A stretch of DNA of 64,000 nt from Polynucleobacter sp. HIN11 (GCF_030297675.1 NZ_AP028142.1:1612001-1676000); one strand, 5' to 3'. Numbered from the stretch's first letter, positions 27,701-37,536 are shown. Notes: a model not told the origin generated them from the letters alone. A program made the numbers and translations.

Positions 27701-29284
27701 TTAAATGGAGTGGATTCGGACCAAAACCAAAAGAGCGCCGACTAAGAAACCGCTGAGGAATAAAGCGATTCCGAGCCATTGGCGACGTTTGCGTCGCTCA
27801 TCGATTAACAGCTGTTTCAGCAAATCCAACTCAGGGCGCTGCTCTTTACGGTGAACCTGTTCCAGGTTTTCAGCAATCAGACGTGGCAAGGTAGGCAAAA
27901 TCTTCGCCCAATTTGGCGCCTCTTTCTTTAGCCCATCAATGAGTCCTCGCAATCCAAGCTGCTGGCTCACCCAGCGCTCCAAAATAGGTTTAGCGGTTTT
28001 CCAAAGGTCGAGGTCAGGGTCCAATTGACGACCCAGGCCCTCCACATTTAAGAGGGTCTTTTGCAATAAAGTAAGTTGGGGTTGAATCTCAACCTTAAAG
28101 CGACGTGATGTTTGAAAGAGTCGCATCAACACAATACCCAAAGAAATATCTTTCAGTGGTCGATCAAAATAGGGTTCGCAAACGGTGCGCACTGCGCCCT
28201 CCAACTCTTCTAATCGAGTATTTGCTGGAACCCAACCTGATTCAATGTGTAACTCGGCAACACGCCGATAGTCGCGATTAAAGAATGCCAAGAAATTCTG
28301 GGCCAAATAATTCTTATCAAACTCGCTCAAATTTCCAACAATCCCGAAGTCGAGGGAGATGTATCGACCAAAGGTATTGGGGTCCAAGCTGACTAAGATA
28401 TTTCCTGGGTGCATGTCCGCGTGAAAGAAGCCATACTCAAAAACTTGAGTAAAAAAGATCTCAACCCCATCGATAGCCAACTTCTTAAAATCAACTCCTG
28501 CAGCGCGCAACTCATGCGTTTTACCAATTGAGACGCCATACATCCGCTCCATCACAATCACATTGGTATGGCATAAATCCCAAATCATTTCAGGAATCAT
28601 GAGTTTGTCGGAGTCTGCAAAATTGCGGCGCAATTGGCTAGCATTAGCCGCTTCGCGCATCAGATCAAGTTCATCGTGCAAATAGGTATCAAATTCGGCG
28701 ACCACCTCTCGTGGCTTGAGTCGTCGACCATCTTCTGAAACTTTCTCGACAATGCGTGCCAAGTCATGCATTAAAGCCAAGTCGCTCTCAATCACCGGCA
28801 AAATACCAGGGCGCAATACTTTGATGGCGATCTCTTTATTAGCCCACTCGGGATGCGTCTCGTTACCTCGCAAGACTCCAAAATGAACCTGCGCGACCGA
28901 TGCACTCGCCACTGGCGTTGCATCAAACGATGAGAAAATCACTTCGATCGGGTGGCCTAATGCTTTTTCAATAATCGCCTTGGATTGCTCATTAGAAAAA
29001 GGCGGGACACGATCTTGAAGCTTCGCTAGTTCATTAGAAACATCATCGGGCAATAAATCCCTACGGGTCGATAGGACCTGACCAAATTTAACAAAAATTG
29101 GGCCAAGCGCCTCAAGTGCTAAGCGAATTCGCTCGCCACGAGGTAACTGACTTGGGGAGGTTGATGCAATGAGTCCAAGAAAGAACCGGCGCACACCGGG
29201 TCTCAAATTATCGCGAATCAGCCCAAATAAATTAAAGCGCCAAGCCGTATAGAAAATAATGCTTAGGCGAACAATACGACTCAC
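27701..29284 (-). CDS. ubiB: Ubiquinone biosynthesis kinase-like protein UbiB
   Basis: UbiB is an atypical ABC1/ADCK-family ATPase that supports ubiquinone synthesis at the inner membrane. In the 527-residue protein the family KxGQ motif is VKFGQVLSTRRDLLP (about 65-80). The Ala-rich nucleotide loop is ASVAQVHFG, and the catalytic region is HADMHPGNI then SLDFGIVG. Two C-terminal membrane helices occupy about 490-525. It follows ubiJ by 2 bp. Confidence 0.95.
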   Translation of the reverse strand: MSRIVRLSIIFYTAWRFNLFGLIRDNLRPGVRRFFLGLIASTSPSQLPRGERIRLALEALGPIFVKFGQVLSTRRDLLPDDVSNELAKLQDRVPPFSNEQSKAIIEKALGHPIEVIFSSFDATPVASASVAQVHFGVLRGNETHPEWANKEIAIKVLRPGILPVIESDLALMHDLARIVEKVSEDGRRLKPREVVAEFDTYLHDELDLMREAANASQLRRNFADSDKLMIPEMIWDLCHTNVIVMERMYGVSIGKTHELRAAGVDFKKLAIDGVEIFFTQVFEYGFFHADMHPGNILVSLDPNTFGRYISLDFGIVGNLSEFDKNYLAQNFLAFFNRDYRRVAELHIESGWVPANTRLEELEGAVRTVCEPYFDRPLKDISLGIVLMRLFQTSRRFKVEIQPQLTLLQKTLLNVEGLGRQLDPDLDLWKTAKPILERWVSQQLGLRGLIDGLKKEAPNWAKILPTLPRLIAENLEQVHRKEQRPELDLLKQLLIDERRKRRQWLGIALFLSGFLVGALLVLVRIHSI

Positions 29285-29286
29285 AG

Positions 29287-29898
29287 TTAATCCCGACTTT
29301 TTTGTAAAAAGGAAATTCGTTTTTCAAGGCGCTCAACCGCATCACGAACTGCCTGGATCTCCATTTTATGAGAAACAAAATCGCGTTGATGCAATAAGAC
29401 TTTTTTTTCCTCACTTAGGTACTCGACCATATTCCCTTGTAAATCAAGGATTGCTTTCTCTGTCGCTTTAGCAAAGCGTTTGGCTTGCGTACTAATATAG
29501 TGTGCGGGTGCATCACCGATAATTCTGGCTAAATCTTCCTCGTACTCCCAACGCAATTGATTTGAAAGCTTAGCAATCAATTGAGCCAATTGGGCATCGC
29601 CCGTTATTTTGACGGCTCTCATCGCCCGGTCTTTGATGGTTCCCTGCGGGGCGCTAAGCGCTGAAAAGCTGTTGGCATCAACTTCTAAAACCAAATTAGG
29701 ATGCGGATGCACTTCAGATAAAAGAGCAATAAACGAGTCGTCCTGAATTTGCCATTGCATTGACCCGATTGGCAAAATTAACTCGATTACCTGCCCTTGA
29801 TGATTACTTAAATCACGCAAAGCCCACTGCTCACGCTCAAGGACATGATTAATGGCGCGCACCAAAGCCGTTTTTGGGAAATCAAAACGCAGGTTCAT
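29287..29898 (-). CDS. ubiJ: Ubiquinone biosynthesis accessory factor UbiJ (SCP2 domain)
   Basis: UbiJ is a lipid-binding scaffold of the ubiquinone synthesis metabolon. The 203-residue protein has a small SCP2-like domain in the first 110 residues and a C-terminal helical, coiled-coil-prone tail (VRDAVERLEKRISFLQKS). ATG 29898 is chosen because the six codons upstream in frame coincide with the terminator hairpin of the preceding gene. Position between ubiE and ubiB supports the name. Sequence similarity alone would be weak. Confidence 0.82.
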   Translation of the reverse strand: MNLRFDFPKTALVRAINHVLEREQWALRDLSNHQGQVIELILPIGSMQWQIQDDSFIALLSEVHPHPNLVLEVDANSFSALSAPQGTIKDRAMRAVKITGDAQLAQLIAKLSNQLRWEYEEDLARIIGDAPAHYISTQAKRFAKATEKAILDLQGNMVEYLSEEKKVLLHQRDFVSHKMEIQAVRDAVERLEKRISFLQKSRD

Positions 29899-29903
29899 AG
29901 TGT

Positions 29904-29928
29904 AAAAAACCCGCACAAGGCGGGTTTT
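29904..29928 (-). terminator. Rho-independent terminator between the Tim44-domain gene and ubiJ
   Basis: On the minus strand CCCGC/GCGGG forms a stem with a 5-nt loop, flanked by A and T runs and followed by TTTTTT. It ends only 5 bp before the ubiJ start codon. Readthrough or a separate ubiJ promoter is therefore needed for ubiJ-ubiB expression. Confidence 0.8.
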
Positions 29929-29950
29929 CCAATCGGGGAAAAGTTAAAGC

Positions 29951-30880
29951 TTAAACCAATTGCTGAATACCAGCTAGAACCCAGCCTCCAGGACCATTGA
30001 CGGGCTTCGATAAATTCCAAACCTCCCTAAATGGTTCAGCGGGTCCATCTGCCTGTTCCCGAATCATGCCAGTGAACTCAACGCTGCACAGGTAGGTATT
30101 CGCATCGGTCTCAACACCCAAGAGTTCAGCGTTTAGCGTGACTACATCGGTATGATTTACACCTTCAGCACGGCCCTGCAGATCACGTTGCAAGCTGGCA
30201 AACATTTCGGGGGTTGTAAATTCGCGCAATGCCTCAAGATCGCCAGCATCCCAAGCCTTTTGCAAACGTGTGAAGTAGTGTTTTGCATTGGCCAAAAATG
30301 CGATTTGATCAAAGCCTTCAGGCAGTTGATAAGCAGGAGCCTCATCAAGTATTGGGCTTGGCGATCCAAATCCAGCATTCACTGGATGACTAGGCGTAAA
30401 GGCAGGCTCTTGCCTCGCGGTTCGTTGCATTCCATTAGAGGCAGGCACTGGGCTTGGCATATTTTTAGCGCTGGCTGGCATAAAGCGGCGCAACACGAAT
30501 AACAATACAAAACCAACTAAGACGGCCAATAAGAGTCCTGTCAAAAATGAAGCAGCGGCCTCACCTAAACCAAAATGCGAAAGCAAGTAAGCAATTCCAA
30601 GACCTGCTGCAAGACCGCCTAACATTCCACCTAAGCCCGAACGCTTAGCTGCAGCGGCTGGCGCAGCAGCTTGAGCAGGTGCCGCAGCAGGTTGCTGCGC
30701 TTGCTGTGCTGGTTTTTGCTGGGCCGGAGGTTGTGCTTGTTTTTGCTTAGGCGCGTTGGCTGAGCGACCGATGTTCGACCCACCGCCCAAACGCTTTGCG
30801 TCAACAACAGCGACATGCCCAACCGATAAAAAAGCAAAGGACAGTGCAAAAACACCGGCTTTTAAATAAGTACTTTTCAT
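29951..30880 (-). CDS. Tim44-like domain protein with signal peptide
   Basis: The 309-residue protein starts with a signal peptide (about 1-28, ending VVDAKR). A long Ala/Pro/Gln low-complexity stretch follows (about 45-78), then one or two membrane segments (about 85-132) and a C-terminal Tim44/MRPL45-type domain (about 190-309, with LQKAWDAGDLEALREFTTPEM). Tim44-like proteins of bacteria are poorly characterised; a membrane-associated role is inferred. It lies between ubiE and ubiJ and has its own terminator, so it splits the usual ubiE-ubiJ-ubiB order. Confidence 0.85.
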   Translation of the reverse strand: MKSTYLKAGVFALSFAFLSVGHVAVVDAKRLGGGSNIGRSANAPKQKQAQPPAQQKPAQQAQQPAAAPAQAAAPAAAAKRSGLGGMLGGLAAGLGIAYLLSHFGLGEAAASFLTGLLLAVLVGFVLLFVLRRFMPASAKNMPSPVPASNGMQRTARQEPAFTPSHPVNAGFGSPSPILDEAPAYQLPEGFDQIAFLANAKHYFTRLQKAWDAGDLEALREFTTPEMFASLQRDLQGRAEGVNHTDVVTLNAELLGVETDANTYLCSVEFTGMIREQADGPAEPFREVWNLSKPVNGPGGWVLAGIQQLV

Positions 30881-30930
30881 TGAATCAGTCTCCCATCTAC
30901 GATCTGTAAGTATTACTTTACAGTGAATAT

Positions 30931-31674
30931 CTAGTATTTAATACCAATATGCAAGGCGACGATACCCCCAGTCATCCTATGGGTATGGACCTCATCAAAC
31001 CCAACGCTCTCCATCATGGCTTTGAGGGTTTGGGCATCTGGATGCATGCGGATTGATTCTGCCAAGTATTGATAACTAGCGGCATCCTTCGCAACCTTGT
31101 CCCCAAGCCATGGCAGCACCTTAAAGGAATATAGGTCGTAAATTGGGGCTATGAGTGGGTCTGGCTTGGAAAACTCCAAAACCAAAACCTTACCCCCAGG
31201 TCGAATCACCCTAGCCATCTCCGACAAGGCATGCTCTTTATGCGTCATATTCCGCAGACCAAATGCAACGCTCACTACATCAAAATGGTGATTTGGGAAG
31301 GGGATCTGTTCTGCATCAAACTGAATGCATGGAATTGCAAGACCGCGATCCAAAAGTCGATCTCGACCTACCGATAGCATGGATGCATTGATATCGCTTA
31401 ACCACACCTCAGCCTCAGGATGAATGCCCCATTGCGCAGATTGCGCAAAAGAGTAGGCAAGGTCGCCAGTCCCACCAGCAATATCAAGCACCCGGTCGCC
31501 GGGCTTAACATTCGCTTGGGCTAAGGTAAATTTTTTCCAGAGGCGATGCAAACCGGCCGACATCAGATCGTTCATGATGTCGTATTTCGAAGCTACCGAA
31601 TGGAAGACCTCGGCAACTTTCTCGGCCTTTTGAGACTCATCAATACTTTGATATCCAAAATGGGTCTTTGACAT
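30931..31674 (-). CDS. ubiE: Demethylmenaquinone/demethoxyubiquinol C-methyltransferase UbiE
   Basis: UbiE is the SAM-dependent C-methyltransferase of ubiquinone synthesis. In the 247-residue protein the UbiE signature is YDIMNDLMSAGLHRLWK (about 36-52). The SAM-binding loop is VLDIAGGTGDLA (about 67-78), with the family motif FGLRNMTHKEHAL in the middle. I chose ATG 31674, three bases after the DUF971 stop; the longer frame to 31689 overlaps that gene and adds nonconserved residues. Confidence 0.95.
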   Translation of the reverse strand: MSKTHFGYQSIDESQKAEKVAEVFHSVASKYDIMNDLMSAGLHRLWKKFTLAQANVKPGDRVLDIAGGTGDLAYSFAQSAQWGIHPEAEVWLSDINASMLSVGRDRLLDRGLAIPCIQFDAEQIPFPNHHFDVVSVAFGLRNMTHKEHALSEMARVIRPGGKVLVLEFSKPDPLIAPIYDLYSFKVLPWLGDKVAKDAASYQYLAESIRMHPDAQTLKAMMESVGFDEVHTHRMTGGIVALHIGIKY

Positions 31675-31676
31675 AT

Positions 31677-32060
31677 TTAGTGCCCACAACCATGGGATTT
31701 AGTCACCATCGCAGCATCGCGATCAATACCGGCGATTTTGCAGCGCTCAAGGTAATCTTTCCACAAAGACTCTTGGTTTTCACATAACTCATACAAATAG
31801 TCCCATGAATAAAGACCCGAGTCATGACCATCTGAAAAAGTTGGCTTAATTGCGTAATGACCAACTGGCTCAATGTTTACGATGCCAACGTCTCGCTTAC
31901 CCGTTTGTAAGACCTCCTGCCCTGGTCCATGACCACGTACCTCGGCTGATGGTGAGTAAACACGCAAAAACTCAAAAGGTAAACGATAGCTCTTTCCATT
32001 CTCGTATTGAAGCTCGAGAACCTTTGAGTTTTCATGCACGATTAAATTGCTTGGAATCAT
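31677..32060 (-). CDS. DUF971 (GBBH-like N-terminal domain) protein
   Basis: The 127-residue protein carries a DUF971 domain, related to the N-terminal domain of gamma-butyrobetaine hydroxylase, with LRVYSPSAEVRGHGPGQ and GHYAIKPTFSDGHDSGLYSW as recognisable segments. It ends in HGCGH, a possible metal-binding tail. Proteins of this family are linked to Fe-S or Mrp-associated functions in some genomes, but no function can be assigned here. Its ATG shares a base with the stop of the large oxidoreductase (TAATG). Confidence 0.85.
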   Translation of the reverse strand: MIPSNLIVHENSKVLELQYENGKSYRLPFEFLRVYSPSAEVRGHGPGQEVLQTGKRDVGIVNIEPVGHYAIKPTFSDGHDSGLYSWDYLYELCENQESLWKDYLERCKIAGIDRDAAMVTKSHGCGH

Positions 32061-35000
32061 TACACTAATACCCTTTCAATTCCGCCTTGGTTGGCCTTAG
32101 TTATATAGCTTTCAAGCCAATTGTCACCCAATAAATGCTTGGCCATTTCAACCACAATGTAATCCGCCTTGGTCTCGCTATCGCCATCAAAACGCGATAA
32201 GCCTTGTAAGCACGATGGGCAACTGGTTAATACTTTAACTTCACCAGCAAAGTCTTTCCTTAGTTCGGTCGCACCCTTTTCCATTTCAATTTGCTTGCGA
32301 TAACGCACTTGAGTTGAAATATCTGGCCGAGTAATTGCTAGCGTACCGGACTCACCACAGCAACGCTCGTTCTTCACAATTGCCGTGCCATCCTCAAGTG
32401 TAATCAGCTCATTGACTGTCTTCAAAGGGTCCTGAAGCTTCATGGGGGTGTGGCATGGATCGTGATACATATAGCGAACTCCCTCAACACCCTCAAGTCT
32501 TAGCCCTTTCTCGAGCAGGTACTCATGAATATCAATAATTCGACAACCTGGGAAGATTTGATCAAACTGATAGCCTGCCAGTTGATCGTAACAGGTACCA
32601 CAGGAGACCACGACTGTTTTGATATCGAGATAGTTCAAGGTATTAGCCACCCGATGAAATAGCACTCGATTATCCGTAATCATTTTCTCGGCTTTATCAA
32701 AGTCGCCGTTTCCCTTTTGCGGATAACCGCAGCACAAATACCCAGGGGGTAGTACGGTTTGCACACCAACGTGCCAAAGCATTGCCTGAGTCGCCAATCC
32801 CACTTGTGAAAATAGTCGCTCCGAACCGCATCCTGGGAAATAGAAAACCGCTTCCGTATCAACACTCGTCTCCAAAGGATTACGAATAATCGGGACATAG
32901 TCTGCGTTTTCAATATCCAAAAGTGCGCGGGCAGTCTTTTTGGGTAAATTGCCGGGCATCTTCTTATTCACAAAATAAATCACCTGCTCTTTCAAAGCAG
33001 GCTTACCAACTGTCGCAGGTGGTGATTGTGTTTGCTGAACGGCCCATTTTTTGAATAATTGATGGGCAAAGCGCTGCAAGCCATAACCCCATTCAATCAT
33101 CACCTTACGACTCATTCGGATGGTTTCGGGATTAGTTGCATTGAGGAATAACATCGATGCGCTAGTACCTGGATTAAAGCGGCGCTGCCCCATCTTACGT
33201 AATAAATTGCGCATATTCATGGTGACATCACCAAAATCGATTTTGACTGGGCATGGCGTATAGCACTTATGACAAACTGTGCAGTGCGCAGCAACATCGT
33301 CAAACATTTCCCAATGCCGAATCGATACCCCGCGGCGGGTTTGCTCTTCATACAAAAATGCTTCGATCAATAATGAAGTGGCAAGAATTTTGTCTCTGGG
33401 GCTATACAACAAATTTGCTCGAGGCACATGAGTTGCACAGACTGGCTTGCACTTTCCACACCGCAAACAATCTTTTACGCTGTCAGCAATCGCTCCGATA
33501 TCGCTTTGTTGCATGATGATCGATTCGTGACCCATGAGTCCAAAGCTTGGGGTATATGCCATTTGTAGATTGGCATTTGGCATCAGCTTGCCTTTATTAA
33601 AGTGGTTGTTTGGATCCACTCGATTTTTATAAGAACGAAATTCTTTGAGTTCCTCGTCCGTGAGGTACTCTAATTTTGTAATACCAATGCCATGCTCACC
33701 CGAAATCACGCCGTCCAAGGAGCGTGCCAAAACCATAATGCGATCAACTGCACGGTGGGCATCTTGCAACATCTCATAATCGTCCGAGTTCACCGGAATA
33801 TTGGTGTGAACATTGCCGTCTCCAGCATGCATATGTAAGGCAACAAATACGCGTTTGCGTAATATCTTCTGATGAATTGATTTAATTTCTTTTAATACCA
33901 AATCAAAGGTGGAGCCACCAAAGATGACTTGCAGTGGGGCAAGCAATTCGTTTTTCCATGAAGCGCGCAGGGTACCATCTTGCAACTGTGGGAAAAACTG
34001 ATCTATTTTCTCTAACCACTCTGCCCAGCGAGACCTTACTTCACGCAGTAGTGTCTGGGCCTGAATGACGCGATCGCCCACCATTTCTGCTCGTGAAATA
34101 TCCTCAATCTCGTCATTTGCACGAATCGGAAGTGTTGCTTGATTGATATATTGCTCGAGGGCATCAAGTAACTGAATTTTATTTTTAAGCGATAGCTCGA
34201 TGTTAATTTGATCGATTCCATCGGTGTACTCGCCCATTCGCTCGAGCGGAATCACCACATCCTCATTAATCTTGAATGCATTAGTATGCTTTGCAATCGC
34301 CGCCGTTCTCGCTCGATCCAACCAAAACTTCTTACGCGCTTCGGCACTTACTGCCACAAAGCCTTCGCCTACACGCCGATTGGCCATACGCACCACTTCG
34401 CTAGTCGCAGCAGCAACGGCCTCCTCATCCTCTCCAGCGATATCACCGATGAGTACCATTTTGGGCAAACCGTTGCGTTTGGATTTTGTGGAGTACCCCA
34501 CCGCTTTTAAATAGCGGTCATCGAGGTGCTCGAGTCCCGCCAATAGGGGTCCACCTTTTTTACTTAAATCATCCAAATACGCTTTGATCTCAACAATGCT
34601 TGGAATGGCTTCACGTGCCTGGCCAAAAAACTCCAAACAAACGGTACGCATATGCTTTGGCATACGATGCAAAATCCAGGTGGCACTCGTAATCAGACCA
34701 TCGCAACCTTCTTTTTGAATACCCGGTAAGCCGGATAAAAATTTATCCGTCACATCTTTACCTAAACCTGCTTTCCTAAATTTAGCGCCCTCGATTTCTA
34801 AAACCTCGGAACGTAAAACCTTGGCTTGAGGTGCCGCCTTGCCATCCGACCAGATCAAACGAAACCGAGCAACGCCTTGATCATGAATCTTGCCAAGGTT
34901 ATGGTCGAGCCGCTCAATATCGAGCCAATTTCCATCGGGATCCACCATGCGCCAACTAGCCAGATTATCCAAAGCGGTTCCCCATAAGACTGCTTTCTTA

Positions 35001-35896
35001 CCACCTGCGTTCATAGCGATATTTCCGCCAATACAGCTGGCATCCGCTGAGGTTGGATCGACAGCAAAAACGAGTCCTTGTTTTTCTGCGGCATCTGCTA
35101 CACGACGGGTCACCACGCCCGCCCCAGAGAAAATCGTAGGCACCGGAGCACTTAGGCCAGGCAATACAGAATGTACGACCGCTCCAAGATCAATTAACTT
35201 TTCTGTATTAATCACTGCCGACATTGCCACCATTGGAATGGCGCCACCGGTATAACCCGTACCACCTCCGCGCGGAACAATGGTCAGCCCTAACTCAATA
35301 CAAGCTCTGACCAAGTTTGGAATTTCTGCTTCGGTATCTGGCTTGAGAACAACAAATGGATACTCGATTCGCCAATCGGTTGCATCGGTAACGTGCGCAA
35401 CGCGTGACATTCCGTCAAATGCGATATTGTCAACATGTGTAAATTTGCTAAATATCCTCTTGGCCTGCTTGCGCAATTGCGATACGGTTTGAAAGTTATT
35501 CGCAAAGGATTCCACTGCAGTGCGAGCGGCTGACAGCAAATCGTTGACCTGTTCAGCAAAATCTCCAGAGATCCGTTTTTCAACCTCACCCAAACGATGC
35601 CATAGGGCCTGAATGAGTGCCTCGCGTCGTTTGGGGTTATCTAATAAATCATCTTGTAAATAGGGATTACGCTCGACGACCCAAATATCGCCCAGCACCT
35701 CAAACAGCATCCTGGCAGAGCGGCCCGTGCGTCGCACACCACGCAACTGCTCCAAAATTTCCCAAGCCTTCGCCCCTAAAAGACGAATGACGATCTCTCG
35801 ATCAGAAAATGAGGTGTAGTTATACGGAATCTCACGAAGACGATGGGATTGCGTATCGATCTCAGACAAACTATCTAAGGAGATAGGTGCGTTCAT
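32060..35896 (-). CDS. DUF3683 FAD-linked oxidase / Fe-S / CCG-domain fusion oxidoreductase
   Basis: This 1278-residue protein joins several modules. In order: an N-terminal DUF3683 region (about 1-180), an FAD-binding type 4 domain with VPRGGGTGYTGGAIPM (about 205-220), and an FAD-oxidase C-terminal domain with HMHAGDGNVHTN (near 690). A pair of 4Fe-4S motifs follows (CLRCGKCKPVC near 810, CTVCHKCYTPC near 870). Two CCG domains of glycolate/lactate oxidase type (CCGYPQKGNGD, CCGESGTLA) end the protein. The layout suggests a D-2-hydroxyacid dehydrogenase passing electrons to the quinone pool; the substrate is unknown. ATG 35896 is preferred over TTG 35905. Confidence 0.88.
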   Translation of the reverse strand: MNAPISLDSLSEIDTQSHRLREIPYNYTSFSDREIVIRLLGAKAWEILEQLRGVRRTGRSARMLFEVLGDIWVVERNPYLQDDLLDNPKRREALIQALWHRLGEVEKRISGDFAEQVNDLLSAARTAVESFANNFQTVSQLRKQAKRIFSKFTHVDNIAFDGMSRVAHVTDATDWRIEYPFVVLKPDTEAEIPNLVRACIELGLTIVPRGGGTGYTGGAIPMVAMSAVINTEKLIDLGAVVHSVLPGLSAPVPTIFSGAGVVTRRVADAAEKQGLVFAVDPTSADASCIGGNIAMNAGGKKAVLWGTALDNLASWRMVDPDGNWLDIERLDHNLGKIHDQGVARFRLIWSDGKAAPQAKVLRSEVLEIEGAKFRKAGLGKDVTDKFLSGLPGIQKEGCDGLITSATWILHRMPKHMRTVCLEFFGQAREAIPSIVEIKAYLDDLSKKGGPLLAGLEHLDDRYLKAVGYSTKSKRNGLPKMVLIGDIAGEDEEAVAAATSEVVRMANRRVGEGFVAVSAEARKKFWLDRARTAAIAKHTNAFKINEDVVIPLERMGEYTDGIDQINIELSLKNKIQLLDALEQYINQATLPIRANDEIEDISRAEMVGDRVIQAQTLLREVRSRWAEWLEKIDQFFPQLQDGTLRASWKNELLAPLQVIFGGSTFDLVLKEIKSIHQKILRKRVFVALHMHAGDGNVHTNIPVNSDDYEMLQDAHRAVDRIMVLARSLDGVISGEHGIGITKLEYLTDEELKEFRSYKNRVDPNNHFNKGKLMPNANLQMAYTPSFGLMGHESIIMQQSDIGAIADSVKDCLRCGKCKPVCATHVPRANLLYSPRDKILATSLLIEAFLYEEQTRRGVSIRHWEMFDDVAAHCTVCHKCYTPCPVKIDFGDVTMNMRNLLRKMGQRRFNPGTSASMLFLNATNPETIRMSRKVMIEWGYGLQRFAHQLFKKWAVQQTQSPPATVGKPALKEQVIYFVNKKMPGNLPKKTARALLDIENADYVPIIRNPLETSVDTEAVFYFPGCGSERLFSQVGLATQAMLWHVGVQTVLPPGYLCCGYPQKGNGDFDKAEKMITDNRVLFHRVANTLNYLDIKTVVVSCGTCYDQLAGYQFDQIFPGCRIIDIHEYLLEKGLRLEGVEGVRYMYHDPCHTPMKLQDPLKTVNELITLEDGTAIVKNERCCGESGTLAITRPDISTQVRYRKQIEMEKGATELRKDFAGEVKVLTSCPSCLQGLSRFDGDSETKADYIVVEMAKHLLGDNWLESYITKANQGGIERVLV

Positions 35897-36015
35897 AGTG
35901 GCCAATCGATTAAAGCTCTATTTTAGATGAGCTTGATCATTCCCGTTACCAATCGATTTGGCACAATATTGAATTAATTTAAGGACTTATGTACTAAGCA
36001 TGGTACGCTTTCGTG

Positions 36016-37536
36016 ATGAAAAATGATTATTTAAGCCGAATTGAGAACGCCAAGGTCTACGATGTTGCACGCAAAACAGAATTAGAGAAGGCTCGGGATC
36101 TAAGCGCACGCTTTCAAAACACGATTCTTTTAAAGCGCGAAGACAGTCAACCGGTCTTCTCATTTAAGTTGCGCGGTGCATATAACAAAATGGCCGGATT
36201 GAGCCCGGCGGCTCTTAAAAAGGGGGTGATTGCCGCCTCTGCCGGTAATCATGCGCAAGGTGTTGCACTGTCCGCCGCTAAACTCAAATGCAAGGCGGTG
36301 ATCGTGATGCCAATCACTACCCCTCAAGTCAAAATTGATGCAGTGAAGGCTCACGGTGGCAAGTGGGTGGAACTGGTCTTGACCGGTGATTCTTACAGCG
36401 ATGCCTATCAAGAAGCTCAACTGCTTCAGAAAAAGAAGGGGTACACCTTTATCCACCCTTTTGATGATCCAGACGTCATTGCTGGTCAAGGCACGATTGC
36501 TAAAGAAATCCTCGATCAACACCCCGATCCAATTGATGCCATTTTTGTGGCAATTGGCGGAGGAGGCCTAATCTCAGGAATCGGCGCCTACATCAAATCA
36601 GTTAGGCCAAAGATCAAAGTGATTGGTGTGCAAACGGTTGACTCAGATGCGATGAAACAGTCTTTGCAACTAGGCAAGCGTGTTGAACTGAAGGAAGTTG
36701 GTCTGTTCTCAGATGGCACCGCGGTCAAGCAGGTGGGCAAGGAGACCTTTAAGATCTGCCAACAGGTAGTTGACGACATTGTCTTAGTCGATACGGATGA
36801 AATCTGCGCTGCGATCAACGATGTCTTTACTGATACGCGCAGTATTTTGGAGCCCGCAGGCGCACTCGCTATCGCAGGTTTAAAAAAATATGTTGAGAAG
36901 CATCATCTCAAAAAGAAAACCTTGGTAGCCATTGCGTGTGGTGCCAATATGAATTTTAGTCGTCTACGATTTGTGGCTGAACGTGCCGATGTGGGTGAAT
37001 TTCGTGAGGCAATCTTTGCGGTCACCATTCCTGAAGAGCGAGGCTCTTTTAAAGCGTTTTGCAAAATGCTCGGTAAACGCAATGTCACTGAATTTAACTA
37101 TCGCATCGCACATGCCGACCAAGCGCATATTTTTGTTGGCATCGGGACCCAACGGGCGGGTGACAACAAAACAATTGCCAGTGCCTTTCGTAAAGCCGGA
37201 TTTGCAACCATTGATCTAAGCCATGATGAATTGGCCAAAACGCATCTAAGACACATGGTTGGTGGTAGTTCCGCTTTGGCCAAAGATGAACTACTCTACC
37301 GCTTTGAGTTTCCAGAACGCCCAGGTGCGCTGATGCGCTTTCTAGATAGCCTGGCCCCGAACTGGAATATCAGCTTGTTTCATTACCGTAATCATGGGGC
37401 CGATTATGGACAAATCTTATTAGGAATTCAGGTGCCGAAGAACGAACAGCTGGCCTTTAAACAATTTTTAAAGACTTTAGGCTATCCTCATTGGGATGAG
37501 AGTAAGAATCCTGCGTACCGCCTATTTCTAAAATAA
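36016..37536 (+). CDS. ilvA: Threonine ammonia-lyase, biosynthetic
   Basis: IlvA deaminates threonine to 2-oxobutanoate, the first committed step to isoleucine. The 506-residue protein has the PLP-binding Lys near 51 in FSFKLRGAYNKM and the phosphate loop GGGGLISG near 185. The C-terminal region (about 330-500) carries two ACT-like regulatory domains, as in the isoleucine-inhibited form. I chose ATG 36016; a GTG directly before it also fits the frame. It is followed after 1 bp by a nucleotidase gene. Confidence 0.95.
   Translation: MKNDYLSRIENAKVYDVARKTELEKARDLSARFQNTILLKREDSQPVFSFKLRGAYNKMAGLSPAALKKGVIAASAGNHAQGVALSAAKLKCKAVIVMPITTPQVKIDAVKAHGGKWVELVLTGDSYSDAYQEAQLLQKKKGYTFIHPFDDPDVIAGQGTIAKEILDQHPDPIDAIFVAIGGGGLISGIGAYIKSVRPKIKVIGVQTVDSDAMKQSLQLGKRVELKEVGLFSDGTAVKQVGKETFKICQQVVDDIVLVDTDEICAAINDVFTDTRSILEPAGALAIAGLKKYVEKHHLKKKTLVAIACGANMNFSRLRFVAERADVGEFREAIFAVTIPEERGSFKAFCKMLGKRNVTEFNYRIAHADQAHIFVGIGTQRAGDNKTIASAFRKAGFATIDLSHDELAKTHLRHMVGGSSALAKDELLYRFEFPERPGALMRFLDSLAPNWNISLFHYRNHGADYGQILLGIQVPKNEQLAFKQFLKTLGYPHWDESKNPAYRLFLK

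Noticed and set aside
29899..29916. Upstream start for ubiJ giving six extra residues
   Set aside because: Those codons are the right half of the terminator hairpin of the preceding gene. ATG 29898 is the sensible start.
34890..35255. 121-codon frame antisense to the large oxidoreductase
   Set aside because: It is wholly inside a strongly conserved coding region on the other strand and shows no domain or plausible start context.
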